Shown here piece by piece: positions 15,936 to 24,772 of a stretch of DNA of 64,000 nt. Within the stretch, counting starts at the first letter, position 1. Each line of letters opens with the position of its first letter. Position numbers and translations under genes: made by a program. The stretch lies in contig NZ_MDGL01000173.1 of NCBI RefSeq assembly GCF_002742265.1, forward strand, positions 41,894 through 105,893, read 5' to 3'. This stretch comes from Maribacter sp. 4G9 (GTDB lineage: Bacteria; Bacteroidota; Bacteroidia; Flavobacteriales; Flavobacteriaceae). The notes beneath the pieces are model-generated. The model was not told the DNA's origin. It did no database searches and saw only the letters and a program-made list of their open reading frames with translations.

Positions 15936-17588
15936 TTACTTAGTGGCTCCCGGACCTTTTACGAACCTTCCCGAAAAGGTACCTGTATGTTCCCCATCCT
16001 TCAGTACGTGTCCGCCGTTGACGAATACGTGCATCATCCCCGTAGCATATTGGTGGGGTTCTTCAAAAGTAGCGTTCGCTTTGATGGTATTGGGGTCGAA
16101 CACGACAACATCGGCGAAATAACCTTCTTTTAAAGCACCTCTTTTTTTCAATTTTAAATTGGTGGCGGGCAGGGTCGTCAACTTATAAATAGCCTCTTCC
16201 AAAGGAATTACTTTTTCGTCGCGTACGAAATGGCCTAATAATCGGGCAAAGGAACCATAGGCCCGTGGGTGTGTACTTTGCTCGAGAAATACGCCTTCAT
16301 TGGTATAAGAACCTGCATCGGAACAAATACTCATGTAGGGAAGTTTCAATTTCTTTTTCACGTTTTCTTCGGACATGGAGAAATAGACCACTTGAATCCG
16401 ACTGTCGTCCTCATAGATAAGATCTACCAAGGTTTCGTTGGCCGATTTTTGGCGTTCTTGCGCAACCTCTGCTAATGTCTTTCCAATAAGATTACGAAGT
16501 TCCTTATTTCTAAAACCGACCAATAGAATGTTTTCGGGTGGCACGTGAAAGTCGATCTCGTCCATCATTTTTTTTCGGGTGATCGGATTTTCCATCAACG
16601 CAATGGTGGACTTGTGACCCCCTTCCTTGGCCCACGCGGGCAAAACCACGTTGAGTCCCGTAGAACTGGCGTTGTACATGTACATATCCGTAGTAATGGC
16701 CAGGCCGTTTTCCCTAGCGGTGTTAACCATGGTGATCGCACTGTCCAACAAATGCCAATTCGCATTTCCCGATGCCTTAAAGTGATAAATTTCCGCAGGG
16801 AGCTTTGCTTCTCGTGATATGGTAATCAATTCATCTACCGCTTCCAATAGTCCACCTTCCTCATCCCTGATGTGGGAGATGTACATACCATTATATTCCG
16901 AAACAACCTTGGCCAATTCAATGATTTCATCGGTTTGTGCATGTCCGCTAGGAACATAAATCAAGGAGGTGGAGAGCCCCACGGCACCTTCTTCCATTCC
17001 TTGGCGCAGGAGCTTTTTCATGGTTTCCATTTCTTCGGGCGTAGGAGGTCTTTTTTCTATGCCGATGGTATATTCCCGTAAGGTAGCATTCCCAACAAAG
17101 GAAGCCACATTGGTGGATATTCCCTTTTCTTCCAAATAGTTTAAATATTCCCCAAGGGATGTCCACGGGATATCGTATTGGATATCGCCCTGGCCTTCCT
17201 TCATGTCTTTTTTCATTTCCTCGCTCAAAGGTCCCATGGATGAACCCTCGCCAAGCACCTCCAAGGTCACCCCTTGTCGTATGTCTCCTTGGGAACGTCC
17301 GTCTTCCAATAAGGCCACGTTCGCCCAACTTAACATGTTGATGAAGCCCGGCGCGACCGAAAGCCCGGTAGCGTCGATTTCAGCTTTGCCCACTGCATTT
17401 TCAAGGGAGCCTATGGCCGCAATGGTATCGGCATTGATGGCGATGTCACCGGTAAAGGATGTCTTACCGGAGCCATCCAAAATCTGTCCATTCCGTATTA
17501 CGACATCATAGGTTGTTTTTTCCTGATGTTCACAGGCCGTACAGAGTGCCAGTAAAACCGATACTAGGAGAAGGAAGGGTCTTGTCAT
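15936..17588 (-). CDS. D-aminoacylase-like amidohydrolase, lipoprotein, atypical metal site
   Basis: 550-aa amidohydrolase-superfamily protein with a lipoprotein signal (LCTAC, Cys19). Its architecture matches N-acyl-D-amino-acid deacylases: beta-sandwich residues around 28-75, barrel from about 78, and a C-terminal AFARLLGHFVRDEKVIPLEEA segment. The N-terminal HxH metal motif expected after APGFI is absent; it reads NMLSWAN at residues 84-90. The usual Cys position reads EVLGEGSS. Substrate is uncertain. Starts directly after the stop of the upstream isomerase gene (TAAATG). Confidence 0.82.
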   Translation of the reverse strand: MTRPFLLLVSVLLALCTACEHQEKTTYDVVIRNGQILDGSGKTSFTGDIAINADTIAAIGSLENAVGKAEIDATGLSVAPGFINMLSWANVALLEDGRSQGDIRQGVTLEVLGEGSSMGPLSEEMKKDMKEGQGDIQYDIPWTSLGEYLNYLEEKGISTNVASFVGNATLREYTIGIEKRPPTPEEMETMKKLLRQGMEEGAVGLSTSLIYVPSGHAQTDEIIELAKVVSEYNGMYISHIRDEEGGLLEAVDELITISREAKLPAEIYHFKASGNANWHLLDSAITMVNTARENGLAITTDMYMYNASSTGLNVVLPAWAKEGGHKSTIALMENPITRKKMMDEIDFHVPPENILLVGFRNKELRNLIGKTLAEVAQERQKSANETLVDLIYEDDSRIQVVYFSMSEENVKKKLKLPYMSICSDAGSYTNEGVFLEQSTHPRAYGSFARLLGHFVRDEKVIPLEEAIYKLTTLPATNLKLKKRGALKEGYFADVVVFDPNTIKANATFEEPHQYATGMMHVFVNGGHVLKDGEHTGTFSGRFVKGPGATK

Positions 17589-18419
17589 TTAGAGGTTGTT
17601 TAGAAAATCCATATTGTGCTGCATGCTTTCCAAAGGGGTACTGGCATATTCCTCTTGTTCTATCAAGATATGTTTGACACCGGAGGTTACCCTATTATTC
17701 ATCATTGCTTTGATGTCCAATCCCCCTTTGCCAAACTCCGTACTTTCCTTATGTTTCATATCCATATCCTTTAGATGCCAAAGTGGGAACCGCCCGGGAT
17801 ATTTTTTGAAATAGTCCAAGGGATCCTTGCCGGCTACGATCACCCAGCCCAAATCGAGCTCCATGTATACCAATTCCGGTTCGGTATGGTCCATGAGCAC
17901 ATCGTACAGCACTTGGCCCTGATCCGATTCAAATTCATATTCATGGTTGTGGTAGCCAAATTTGATGCCCAATTTTTGACAGGCTTCCCCGGCTTTGTTG
18001 AATTCCTCCGCTACCTTTTTGTAATTATCCAAGGTTTGCCCATCAGAAGGCATGGACGAGCATATCAGGTAGTCCTGACCGGATGCAACGGCCTCCTCCA
18101 TGGTCCTTTCAAAATCCTTGTCCAAACGAACATGCCCGCTTACCAATGTCATGCCCAAATCCTCGCAGGCCTGTTTCATGCTTTTTGGTGTTAAGCCATA
18201 ATAATGTCCTTTACTACTCTTGGCCGACTCAATTTCCTTGATCCCAATAGCGGCTATTTGCTCAAGGGTTCCCAAGGGGTCCTTGGCCATTTCGTCCCTA
18301 AAACTATATAGTTGTACCCCGAATCTTTGATTGGTTTCAAAGGCAAAACTAAAGGATGGCAAAAGCATGGTACCAGCGGAAAATAGTGACGAACGGACTA
18401 AAAAATTTCTTCTTTTCAT
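17589..18419 (-). CDS. Sugar phosphate isomerase/epimerase family protein with Tat signal
   Basis: 276-aa TIM-barrel protein of the xylose-isomerase-like AP-endonuclease-2 group. Starts with a twin-arginine signal (KRRNFLVRSS, then a hydrophobic stretch ending FSFA), so it is folded with its metal before export to the periplasm. Barrel marks: FGVQLYSFRDEM, KFGYHNHEYEF (metal-binding His-Glu region near 151-161) and YMELDLGWV near 186-194. Such exported isomerases often work with keto-sugar oxidoreductases; two Gfo/Idh/MocA genes lie elsewhere in this window. First gene of the unit with the deacylase-like and SMP-30 genes. Confidence 0.87.
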   Translation of the reverse strand: MKRRNFLVRSSLFSAGTMLLPSFSFAFETNQRFGVQLYSFRDEMAKDPLGTLEQIAAIGIKEIESAKSSKGHYYGLTPKSMKQACEDLGMTLVSGHVRLDKDFERTMEEAVASGQDYLICSSMPSDGQTLDNYKKVAEEFNKAGEACQKLGIKFGYHNHEYEFESDQGQVLYDVLMDHTEPELVYMELDLGWVIVAGKDPLDYFKKYPGRFPLWHLKDMDMKHKESTEFGKGGLDIKAMMNNRVTSGVKHILIEQEEYASTPLESMQHNMDFLNNL

Positions 18420-18513
18420 TAATCTGGTTAGTGGTTTAATTTGAATTCCGATGTAATCATCGTAGTCTCCTAAGGTAATAAAATTAACAACATCCCCTAT
18501 GTGGAGAGATTCG

Positions 18514-18521
18514 TACTTTTG
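18514..18521 (+). promoter_or_regulatory. Bacteroidetes -7 promoter element for mazG (TACTTTTG)
   Basis: Exact TAnnTTTG match 14 bp before the mazG start codon, in the 116-bp spacer that separates mazG from the divergent isomerase gene. Confidence 0.62.
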
Positions 18522-18535
18522 CGAAAACGAATGGA

Positions 18536-19312
18536 ATGAATACTAGGGAAGAACAATTAAAGGCACTTGATCGTTTGCTAACCATTATGGAAGAGCTACG
18601 TGAACAATGCCCATGGGACAGGAAGCAGACCATGGAGAGCCTCAGACATTTGACTATTGAGGAAACCTATGAATTGGGCGATGCCATCCTGGATGATAAT
18701 TTGAATGAAATAAAGGGCGAGCTTGGCGATTTGCTGTTACATATTGTTTTCTATGCCAACATAGGATCGGAAAAGGGGAGTTTTGATATTGCCGATGTAG
18801 CTAATGGTATTTGTGAGAAGCTGATCAACAGGCATCCGCATATTTATGGGGATGTAACCGTGGAGAATGAGGAAGAGGTAAAACAAAATTGGGAGAAAAT
18901 AAAGCTAAAAGAAGGTAAGAAAAGCGTTTTACAGGGCGTTCCAAGAAGTCTGCCCGCGATGGTAAAGGCCAATAGGATTCAGGATAAGGTAGCCGGAGTA
19001 GGGTTTGATTGGGAGCAACCGGAACAGGTGTTTGAAAAACTACAGGAAGAATTGGGAGAGCTTCATGAGGAAGTTTCGCAAGGAAACAAAGATCGGATAG
19101 AATCGGAATTTGGCGATGTACTTTTCTCCATGATCAATTATGCCCGGTTTTTGGGAATAAATCCGGAGAATGCCCTGGAACGAACCAATAAAAAATTTTC
19201 CAAACGATTTCAATTTTTGGAAGAGGAGGCGGAAAAAACGGGAAATTCCCTGAAAGATATGAGCTTGGCAGAGATGGATATCTATTGGAACAAGGCCAAG
19301 GAAATGGATTAG
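18536..19312 (+). CDS. mazG: Nucleoside triphosphate pyrophosphohydrolase MazG
   Basis: Hydrolyses (d)NTPs to NMP and PPi; cleans the nucleotide pool and can affect stringent-response nucleotides. The 258-aa protein has two tandem MazG domains. The first has EETYELGDAI followed by GELGDLLLHIVFY (EExxE...ExxD metal site, about 38-72), and the second has EELGELHEEV followed by SEFGDVLFSMINYARF (about 168-208). CPWDRKQT near 24-31 is the standard N-terminal signature. Cytoplasmic. The MATE gene starts 58 bp downstream with its own promoter. Confidence 0.95.
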   Translation: MNTREEQLKALDRLLTIMEELREQCPWDRKQTMESLRHLTIEETYELGDAILDDNLNEIKGELGDLLLHIVFYANIGSEKGSFDIADVANGICEKLINRHPHIYGDVTVENEEEVKQNWEKIKLKEGKKSVLQGVPRSLPAMVKANRIQDKVAGVGFDWEQPEQVFEKLQEELGELHEEVSQGNKDRIESEFGDVLFSMINYARFLGINPENALERTNKKFSKRFQFLEEEAEKTGNSLKDMSLAEMDIYWNKAKEMD

Positions 19313-19343
19313 GGTAAATCCCGTAAAATTATTTATATAAAAG

Positions 19344-19351
19344 TATCTTTG
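19344..19351 (+). promoter_or_regulatory. Bacteroidetes -7 promoter element for the MATE gene (TATCTTTG)
   Basis: Exact TAnnTTTG match 19 bp before the GTG start of the MATE transporter gene. Confidence 0.6.
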
Positions 19352-19370
19352 AGCTTCTAAATTTCCGCTC

Positions 19371-20741
19371 GTGTTCACCAATTACACCAAAGAATTCGCA
19401 TACAACATAAAGCTCTCCGTGCCCGTAATTTTGGGGATGTTGGGACATACCTTTGTTCAGTTTGCCGATAATATTATGGTGGGCCAACTGGGCACTGCGG
19501 AACTGGCCGCCGTATCCTTAGGTAATAGTTTTGTGTTCATTGCCATGTCACTGGGAATCGGGTTTTCAACCGCCATTACACCGTTGGTCGCGGAGGCTGA
19601 TGGGGCCGGGAATAAAGAAAATGCCAAGAGTGCATTAAAACACGGACTGGTACTCTGTACCATTTTGGGATTCTCTTTATTTTTTCTCATCCTTTTGGCA
19701 AAGCCGTTAATGTATTTAATGAAACAGCCCAAAGAGGTAGTTGAACTGGCCATGCCCTATTTGGATTTGGTAGCCTTTTCATTGGTGCCTCTTATTGTTT
19801 TTCAGGCATTTAAGCAGTTTTCGGAAGGATTGTCCCAGACAAGGTATCCCATGTATGCCACGGTCATAGCCAATGTGGTTAACATTACGCTCAATTATTT
19901 GTTGATTTTTGGTTCCTTCGAATTTCCCAAACTGGGTATCGTAGGTGCGGCATGGGGTACATTGATTGCAAGGGTGGTCATGGTTTTTTATTTATGGATG
20001 CTTCTTAAGAACAAGAAAAAGTTTCACGACTATGTTACCGGTTTCAATTTTAGAAATATAGAAAGGCGTGTTATTAAAAAAATAGTTTCCCTGGGATTTC
20101 CATCGGCTTTACAAATGTTTTTTGAGGTAGCCATTTTTACAGCCGCTATTTGGCTAAGTGGGGTACTGGGGAAGAATCCACAAGCTGCCAATCAGATTGC
20201 CTTAAACTTGAGCAGTATGACCTTTATGTTCGGCATGGGTCTTGGTGTTGCCGCCATGATACGTGTGGGCAATCAGAAGGGTCTTAAGGATTACAGGGAA
20301 TTACGAAGGATTGCCCAATCTATATTTTTTCTGACCTTCCTCTTGGAGATTGTATTTGCCGCTTTGTTCCTGGTGGGGCGGGATTGGTTTCCTACCCTTT
20401 ACTTGGACGTGGATGGCCTGCTTAATTTCACGGACAATACTGAAGTGATCATCTTGGCTTCCCAGCTGTTATTGGTCGCGGCCTTCTTTCAGATATCGGA
20501 TGGTATTCAGGTAGTCGTTTTAGGAGCTTTGCGAGGTTTACAGGATGTTAAGATTCCTACCTTCATTACGTTTGTGGCGTATTGGTTGATCGGGTTTCCC
20601 ATTTCCTATTACCTGGGTTTGCATACCTCCTTGGAGAGCGTGGGGATTTGGGTGGGGCTTTTGACCGGACTTACGGCGTCTGCGATTATGTTGTATATTC
20701 GGTTTAATTATTTGACCCATAAATTGATTCGCACTGCATAA
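19371..20741 (+). CDS. MATE-family multidrug/metabolite exporter
   Basis: 456-aa inner-membrane cation-coupled exporter with 12 predicted membrane helices in two homologous halves. Seen: VPVILGMLGHTFVQFADNIMVGQLG (helix 1, typical NorM-like opening, residues about 15-39), GIGFSTAITPLVAEA, and in the second half ANQIALNLSSMTFMFGMGLGVAAMIRVGN. GTG start; no ATG lies in frame close by. Substrate cannot be predicted. Its TAA is part of the next promoter's -7 motif. Confidence 0.93.
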   Translation: MFTNYTKEFAYNIKLSVPVILGMLGHTFVQFADNIMVGQLGTAELAAVSLGNSFVFIAMSLGIGFSTAITPLVAEADGAGNKENAKSALKHGLVLCTILGFSLFFLILLAKPLMYLMKQPKEVVELAMPYLDLVAFSLVPLIVFQAFKQFSEGLSQTRYPMYATVIANVVNITLNYLLIFGSFEFPKLGIVGAAWGTLIARVVMVFYLWMLLKNKKKFHDYVTGFNFRNIERRVIKKIVSLGFPSALQMFFEVAIFTAAIWLSGVLGKNPQAANQIALNLSSMTFMFGMGLGVAAMIRVGNQKGLKDYRELRRIAQSIFFLTFLLEIVFAALFLVGRDWFPTLYLDVDGLLNFTDNTEVIILASQLLLVAAFFQISDGIQVVVLGALRGLQDVKIPTFITFVAYWLIGFPISYYLGLHTSLESVGIWVGLLTGLTASAIMLYIRFNYLTHKLIRTA

Positions 20742-20746
20742 CTTTG
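20739..20746 (+). promoter_or_regulatory. Bacteroidetes -7 promoter element (TAACTTTG) overlapping the MATE stop codon
   Basis: Exact TAnnTTTG match whose first bases are the stop codon of the MATE gene; 38 bp upstream of the small acidic protein gene. Confidence 0.5.
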
Positions 20747-20784
20747 TAAACACACATGTATCATAATCAAGTAATAGCATAACC

Positions 20785-21012
20785 ATGGAATTACCCAAGT
20801 TTATATTAGGCGACAATACGGATTATCCTAACGCCATATATGTTATCCATACCGATTATCCGAGGTTCATCATTAACCTTGAGGACGATGAGGTGGAATG
20901 GTTGGAGGAATTTTCAAAGGAAGATGAAACAGAGTTGGAGTCCGAAGCCGAAAACCTAATCGAGGCCGCTTCGGCCTTTTATGACAGGGAAGTTTCCAGA
21001 TACGAAGAATAG
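20785..21012 (+). CDS. Small acidic conserved protein of unknown function
   Basis: 75-aa, strongly acidic cytoplasmic protein; the second half is mostly Glu/Asp (VEWLEEFSKEDETELESEAE). The N-terminus MELPKFILGDNTDYPNAIYVIHTDYPRFI repeats DYP twice in a folded-looking pattern. No signal peptide or known domain. Promoter at 20739-20746 and the PAP2 gene begins 1 bp after its stop codon, so translation is likely coupled. I believe similar short proteins occur next to PAP2 genes in related bacteria, but could not check. Confidence 0.8.
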   Translation: MELPKFILGDNTDYPNAIYVIHTDYPRFIINLEDDEVEWLEEFSKEDETELESEAENLIEAASAFYDREVSRYEE

Positions 21013-21013
21013 A

Positions 21014-21583
21014 ATGCTTGATCAGCTACTTCAGTTTGATAAGGATATATTTATCTACTTAAATGGTTTGGGCAGCCCCTCATGGGATACCTTTTGGCAG
21101 TTTATTTCCAATAAATTCAGTGCCATTCCCCTTTATCTTTTCCTTTTAATTCTTTCCTATACAAAATTTGGTTTTAAAGGAACGTTGGTGTTGGTGATAT
21201 CGGTCGGGTTGCTGATTACGGTATCCGACCAACTGAGCAACTTTTTTAAATACGGTGTGGCCAGGTTACGGCCCTGCCATGATCCGGAAGTGAGTTCCCT
21301 CATGCGTTTGGTAAAGAGCTATTGCGGAGGAAAATACGGATACTATTCGGCGCACGCCTCCAATTCATTTGCCTTGGCCATTTTCTTTGGTTATATGTTG
21401 CGTTCCCAAATCAGGTATATAGGTTTGGCTCTTGTTTTCTGGGCCTTTTTGGTGGCCTATAGTAGAGTGTATATTGGTGTGCATTTTCCTTTGGATGTAA
21501 TGACCGGTGCCCTGATCGGAAGTTTCTTGGGATGGTTGTTTGCAAAGTTATTTATATTTGCACATCGGAAATTCTCTTTATGA
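21014..21583 (+). CDS. PAP2-family membrane phosphatase
   Basis: 189-aa inner-membrane phosphatase, probably acting on undecaprenyl pyrophosphate or phosphatidyl substrates. The three PAP2 motifs are visible: KYGVARLRP (about 73-81), YYSAHASNS (about 105-113; the usual PSGH reads SAHA) and SRVYIGVHFPLDV (about 148-160). Around six membrane helices. I use the ATG at 21014; an in-frame ATG further upstream lies inside the preceding gene. Its TGA overlaps the next ATG (ATGA), so it is coupled to the ArnT-like gene. Confidence 0.9.
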   Translation: MLDQLLQFDKDIFIYLNGLGSPSWDTFWQFISNKFSAIPLYLFLLILSYTKFGFKGTLVLVISVGLLITVSDQLSNFFKYGVARLRPCHDPEVSSLMRLVKSYCGGKYGYYSAHASNSFALAIFFGYMLRSQIRYIGLALVFWAFLVAYSRVYIGVHFPLDVMTGALIGSFLGWLFAKLFIFAHRKFSL

Positions 21584-23244
21584 TATCCAACCTAAGGTAT
21601 TGGTTTTTAGTGGTTCTCATTGTTTTGGTTTATATCGCCGGAAGCTTTGTGACCCTTTTTGAGAACGATTCCGCCCAATTCGCCGTCATGGCCATGCGCA
21701 TGGTCAATGAGAACGATTTCATCAACTTGTTTAAGGGCCCCAACGAGTACTTGGACAAGCCGCATATGCATTACTGGCTGGCTGCGCTTTCCTATAAGAT
21801 TTTTGGTATTCACGATTGGGCATACCGGATTCCCGGTATTTTGGCAACCCTCTTGGGCGCCTATAGCTGTTACGGACTAGGAAAATTACTCTATAACGTT
21901 CATACAGGTAAATTGGCAGCGCTTATTTTCATGACCGCCCAGACCATTGTTTTGGGAGCCATCGATGTACGTACCGATGCCGTATTGACCGGATTCACTG
22001 TTTTCGCCATTTGGCAATTGGCAGTGTACATAGAAAAAGGAACTTTACTGTCCGTTTTATTAGGAGGCTTTGGTGCGGGAATGGCCTTTTCTACAAAGGG
22101 CCAAATTGCCTTAGTGGTTATTGGGTTACCTATTTTATGTCACCTTGCATATACCCGAAAGTGGCACCGATTTCTAAGTTGGAAAGTATTTTTGGGGTTG
22201 GTGATTTTTGGGCTGACCATCGCGCCCATGTTGTATGCATATTACCTACAATTCGACCTACATCCCGAAAAAATAATACGGGGGAGAGGAAACCGCAGCG
22301 GTATCTTTTTTATTTTTTGGGAACAGAGTTTTGAGCGTATGAGCGGGGAGGGCATAGGCAAAAACAGTAGTGATTATTTTTTCTTCTTCCACACGTTCTT
22401 ATGGGTGTTTCTTCCTTGGACCATCTTGGCATTGACTGCTTTTTGGTGTCGTACCAAAACCTTTTTCAAATTAAAATTCAAGCACAATCCAAAATATGAA
22501 TTTTTGACCTTGGGAGGAATAACATTGGTTTTTATTTTGATAAGCTTCGCCCAGTTTAAATTGCCCCATTACCTAAATGTGACCATTCCCTTGTTTTCTG
22601 TACTTACCGCCTCCTATATGTACGATTTACATCGGTTTGATAAACAGAAAATGACAAAGATCCTCCTGTGGGTACAATACTTTATTTTGTGCGTAGTATT
22701 TATGGCCTCTGCCCTGATCTGTTTTTTTGTCTTTAAGTTCGATGGAGTGCTAATACCCATTCTCCTTTGTGTAGGCGGTTTGGTAATCGTCTTTTTCACC
22801 TTGAAAACGGAAAATACTTATGTGCGTTTGATAACGGTATCCGTCTGCGCCTCGTTGCTCTTAAATGCAGTTTTGAATCTACATTTTTATCCCAACCTCC
22901 TAAAATATCAGGGTGGGTCCAATATGTCAGAGTTGATAGCGGATAACAACATTCCGGTGGATAAAGTATATAAGATTGGAGATGACCATACCTGGGCACT
23001 GGATTTTTATAATAAATATCCGGTTCAAATAAGTACACTTACGGAAATAGGGAACAAAAAGGATATTTGGGTGTATGTCAATTCAGAAGAATTGGAAAAA
23101 ATAAGGGAATCTCCCTTGGACTGGGATAGACAGTTAACCGTGGAGCAATTCAGAATAACACGTCTTCAAGGAAAGTTTCTCAATCCCAATTCCCGAAACA
23201 ACGTGGTGAATAAAATGTACTTGGTACATCTGAAACAACCCTAA
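21580..23244 (+). CDS. ArnT-like GT39-family glycosyltransferase
   Basis: 554-aa multi-spanning GT-C glycosyltransferase from the ATG that overlaps the PAP2 stop. Seen: a first membrane helix, then an acidic periplasmic loop ENDSAQFAVMAMRM and LDKPHMHYWLAALSYKIFG near 49-67 (the PMT_2-type substrate loop), at least ten further hydrophobic segments, and a soluble C-terminal domain from about 435. Uses a polyprenyl-phosphate sugar to modify lipid A or another envelope acceptor. The PAP2 partner could recycle the lipid carrier. Confidence 0.85.
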   Translation: MISNLRYWFLVVLIVLVYIAGSFVTLFENDSAQFAVMAMRMVNENDFINLFKGPNEYLDKPHMHYWLAALSYKIFGIHDWAYRIPGILATLLGAYSCYGLGKLLYNVHTGKLAALIFMTAQTIVLGAIDVRTDAVLTGFTVFAIWQLAVYIEKGTLLSVLLGGFGAGMAFSTKGQIALVVIGLPILCHLAYTRKWHRFLSWKVFLGLVIFGLTIAPMLYAYYLQFDLHPEKIIRGRGNRSGIFFIFWEQSFERMSGEGIGKNSSDYFFFFHTFLWVFLPWTILALTAFWCRTKTFFKLKFKHNPKYEFLTLGGITLVFILISFAQFKLPHYLNVTIPLFSVLTASYMYDLHRFDKQKMTKILLWVQYFILCVVFMASALICFFVFKFDGVLIPILLCVGGLVIVFFTLKTENTYVRLITVSVCASLLLNAVLNLHFYPNLLKYQGGSNMSELIADNNIPVDKVYKIGDDHTWALDFYNKYPVQISTLTEIGNKKDIWVYVNSEELEKIRESPLDWDRQLTVEQFRITRLQGKFLNPNSRNNVVNKMYLVHLKQP

Positions 23245-23303
23245 GGGATTAATGTTCATTCTACTTACTCTTACGAGTTAAAACTAAAATCATTCCATTT
23301 TAA

Positions 23304-23343
23304 ACCGTTCTTGACGTTTCAAGACTGTTAAGCGACGGTTCAA
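23304..23343 (+). promoter_or_regulatory. Four tandem ACnGTTCAA-like boxes, candidate LytTR operator
   Basis: ACCGTTCTT (23304), ACGTTTCAA (23314), ACTGTTAAG (23324) and ACGGTTCAA (23335) lie about 10 bp apart, so alternate boxes are 20-21 bp apart. Nine-bp direct repeats with 12-bp gaps are the known pattern of LytTR-domain binding sites. A near -7 motif (CATTTTTG) ends at 23384, about 41 bp downstream. The operon it precedes encodes a LytTR regulator, so autoregulation is likely. Confidence 0.6.
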
Positions 23344-23413
23344 CATAAAGTCATTTTTAAAGTGATGGTTTGTCTACATTTTTGGGACATCATTATATCC
23401 AAAAAACTTTAAA

Positions 23414-23836
23414 ATGACACCAACTACTATGTTCTCGCTCGCAAACTTCATCGTTATGCCCATGTGGCTATTGATGATATTCTTGCCGAAGTGGAAATTG
23501 ACCAGATACTTGATCGATTTCAAGGTAATCCCTTTAGTGCTTTCTGCAGTATATATTTTTTACATCATCCAATCCATGATGGATACTGGACTTATGGACT
23601 TTGGGAGTCTTGGATCTGTAATGAATTTATTTACTGAGGAAAATGCCGTTCTGGCTGGTTGGATTCATTATCTCGCATTTGATCTTCTAGTGGGTATGTG
23701 GATGATAGATAAGAACAAGGAATTCGGAATTCATAAGGCTCTTATGGCACCTTGTCTTTTCTTCACTTTTATGTTTGGGCCTTTAGGTTTCCTTTTGTTC
23801 TGGACTATTAAAACCATAAAAAACCATGTGGGATGA
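23414..23836 (+). CDS. ABA4-like (DUF4281) membrane protein
   Basis: 140-aa protein with four predicted membrane helices. FSLANFIVMPMWLLMIFLPKW at the N-terminus, GWIHYLAFDLLVGMWM near 90-105 and FGPLGFLLFW near 125-134 are typical of the ABA4-like family, named after a plant plastid protein needed for neoxanthin synthesis. In bacteria the function is not settled. First gene of a four-gene operon with ATGA overlaps leading to a LytS/LytTR pair, suggesting a membrane-linked job under that regulator. Confidence 0.82.
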   Translation: MTPTTMFSLANFIVMPMWLLMIFLPKWKLTRYLIDFKVIPLVLSAVYIFYIIQSMMDTGLMDFGSLGSVMNLFTEENAVLAGWIHYLAFDLLVGMWMIDKNKEFGIHKALMAPCLFFTFMFGPLGFLLFWTIKTIKNHVG

Positions 23837-24762
23837 ATTACGAAAATTATTCAGGATTAACAGCAAATAATGAAAACGAAAATAATATGGACCTTTACAC
23901 ACAAACATTAATTGAAAATAGTCACGCCTCAAATTATGAAGTAACGCCTTGGGGTGGCTTTCAACAAACAATCGGAAAACTATTTACGAAAGTCAAAAAA
24001 GAAAGTCCGATATTATTCTGGGTAGCCATGGTAATCGCAATAATGGGAATAGGATGCTTAATTGGTCTTTTCATTGATGAACGAACCTTAATGGGAGTTA
24101 GTGTTTGGTTAAAGCCATTAAAATTTTCTATTTCCATATCACTCTACTTACTAACCGTGGGATATTTGATTACCAAATATCCATACTCCGAAAGGAAAAA
24201 GAATCTTATCAACCATATTACTATGTGGTCCTTATTATTGGAGTTTCTCATCATCCTGTACCAAGGTTCTAGGGGCGTACAAAGTCATTATAATATAGCA
24301 ACTAATTTTGATGCTATACTATTTATGTTAATGGGTGTCTTTGTTGGTATTAACGTACTCACGATGGTCTTATTTATTATAGATACGATACGCTTAAAAT
24401 TAAAGACAACGAAACCGCAACAATGGGCCATATTGCTAGGTTGGTTAATTGTTCTTTTTGGGAGCTGGGTTGGCGGACAGATGATCAGTCAGATGGGGCA
24501 TAATGTGGCCATACCCGATGGGGAGGCTGGGCTACCTCTAGTCAATTGGAGTACAAAGGGTGGGGATTTAAGGGTTGCCCATTTCTTCGCATTGCATAGT
24601 ATTCAGATAATTCCGTTATTCGCCGTATGGCTTGGTTATAAATGGAAATTTTCACAAAGAAAACAACTTATGCTTGTTACCTTATTTGCCTTGGTATTCT
24701 CATTTTTGATTGGCTATATTTTTTACCAAGCGAAACAGGGTATTCCTTTCATAGCATCTTAA
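23833..24762 (+). CDS. Conserved membrane protein, seven predicted helices
   Basis: 309-aa protein of unknown function, coupled to the ABA4-like gene by ATGA. About 50 N-terminal cytosolic residues, then some seven helices. Notable: SVWLKPLKFSISISLYLL (charged residues in a helix start), YQGSRGVQSHYN, a long conserved-looking loop GGQMISQMGHNVAIPDGEAG and RVAHFFALHSIQIIPLFAVW near 252-271. His in the last two could bind a cofactor or haem, an inference only. An internal ATG at residue 19 could be a shorter start. Confidence 0.82.
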   Translation: MNYENYSGLTANNENENNMDLYTQTLIENSHASNYEVTPWGGFQQTIGKLFTKVKKESPILFWVAMVIAIMGIGCLIGLFIDERTLMGVSVWLKPLKFSISISLYLLTVGYLITKYPYSERKKNLINHITMWSLLLEFLIILYQGSRGVQSHYNIATNFDAILFMLMGVFVGINVLTMVLFIIDTIRLKLKTTKPQQWAILLGWLIVLFGSWVGGQMISQMGHNVAIPDGEAGLPLVNWSTKGGDLRVAHFFALHSIQIIPLFAVWLGYKWKFSQRKQLMLVTLFALVFSFLIGYIFYQAKQGIPFIAS

Positions 24763-24772
24763 TAAGCGTACA

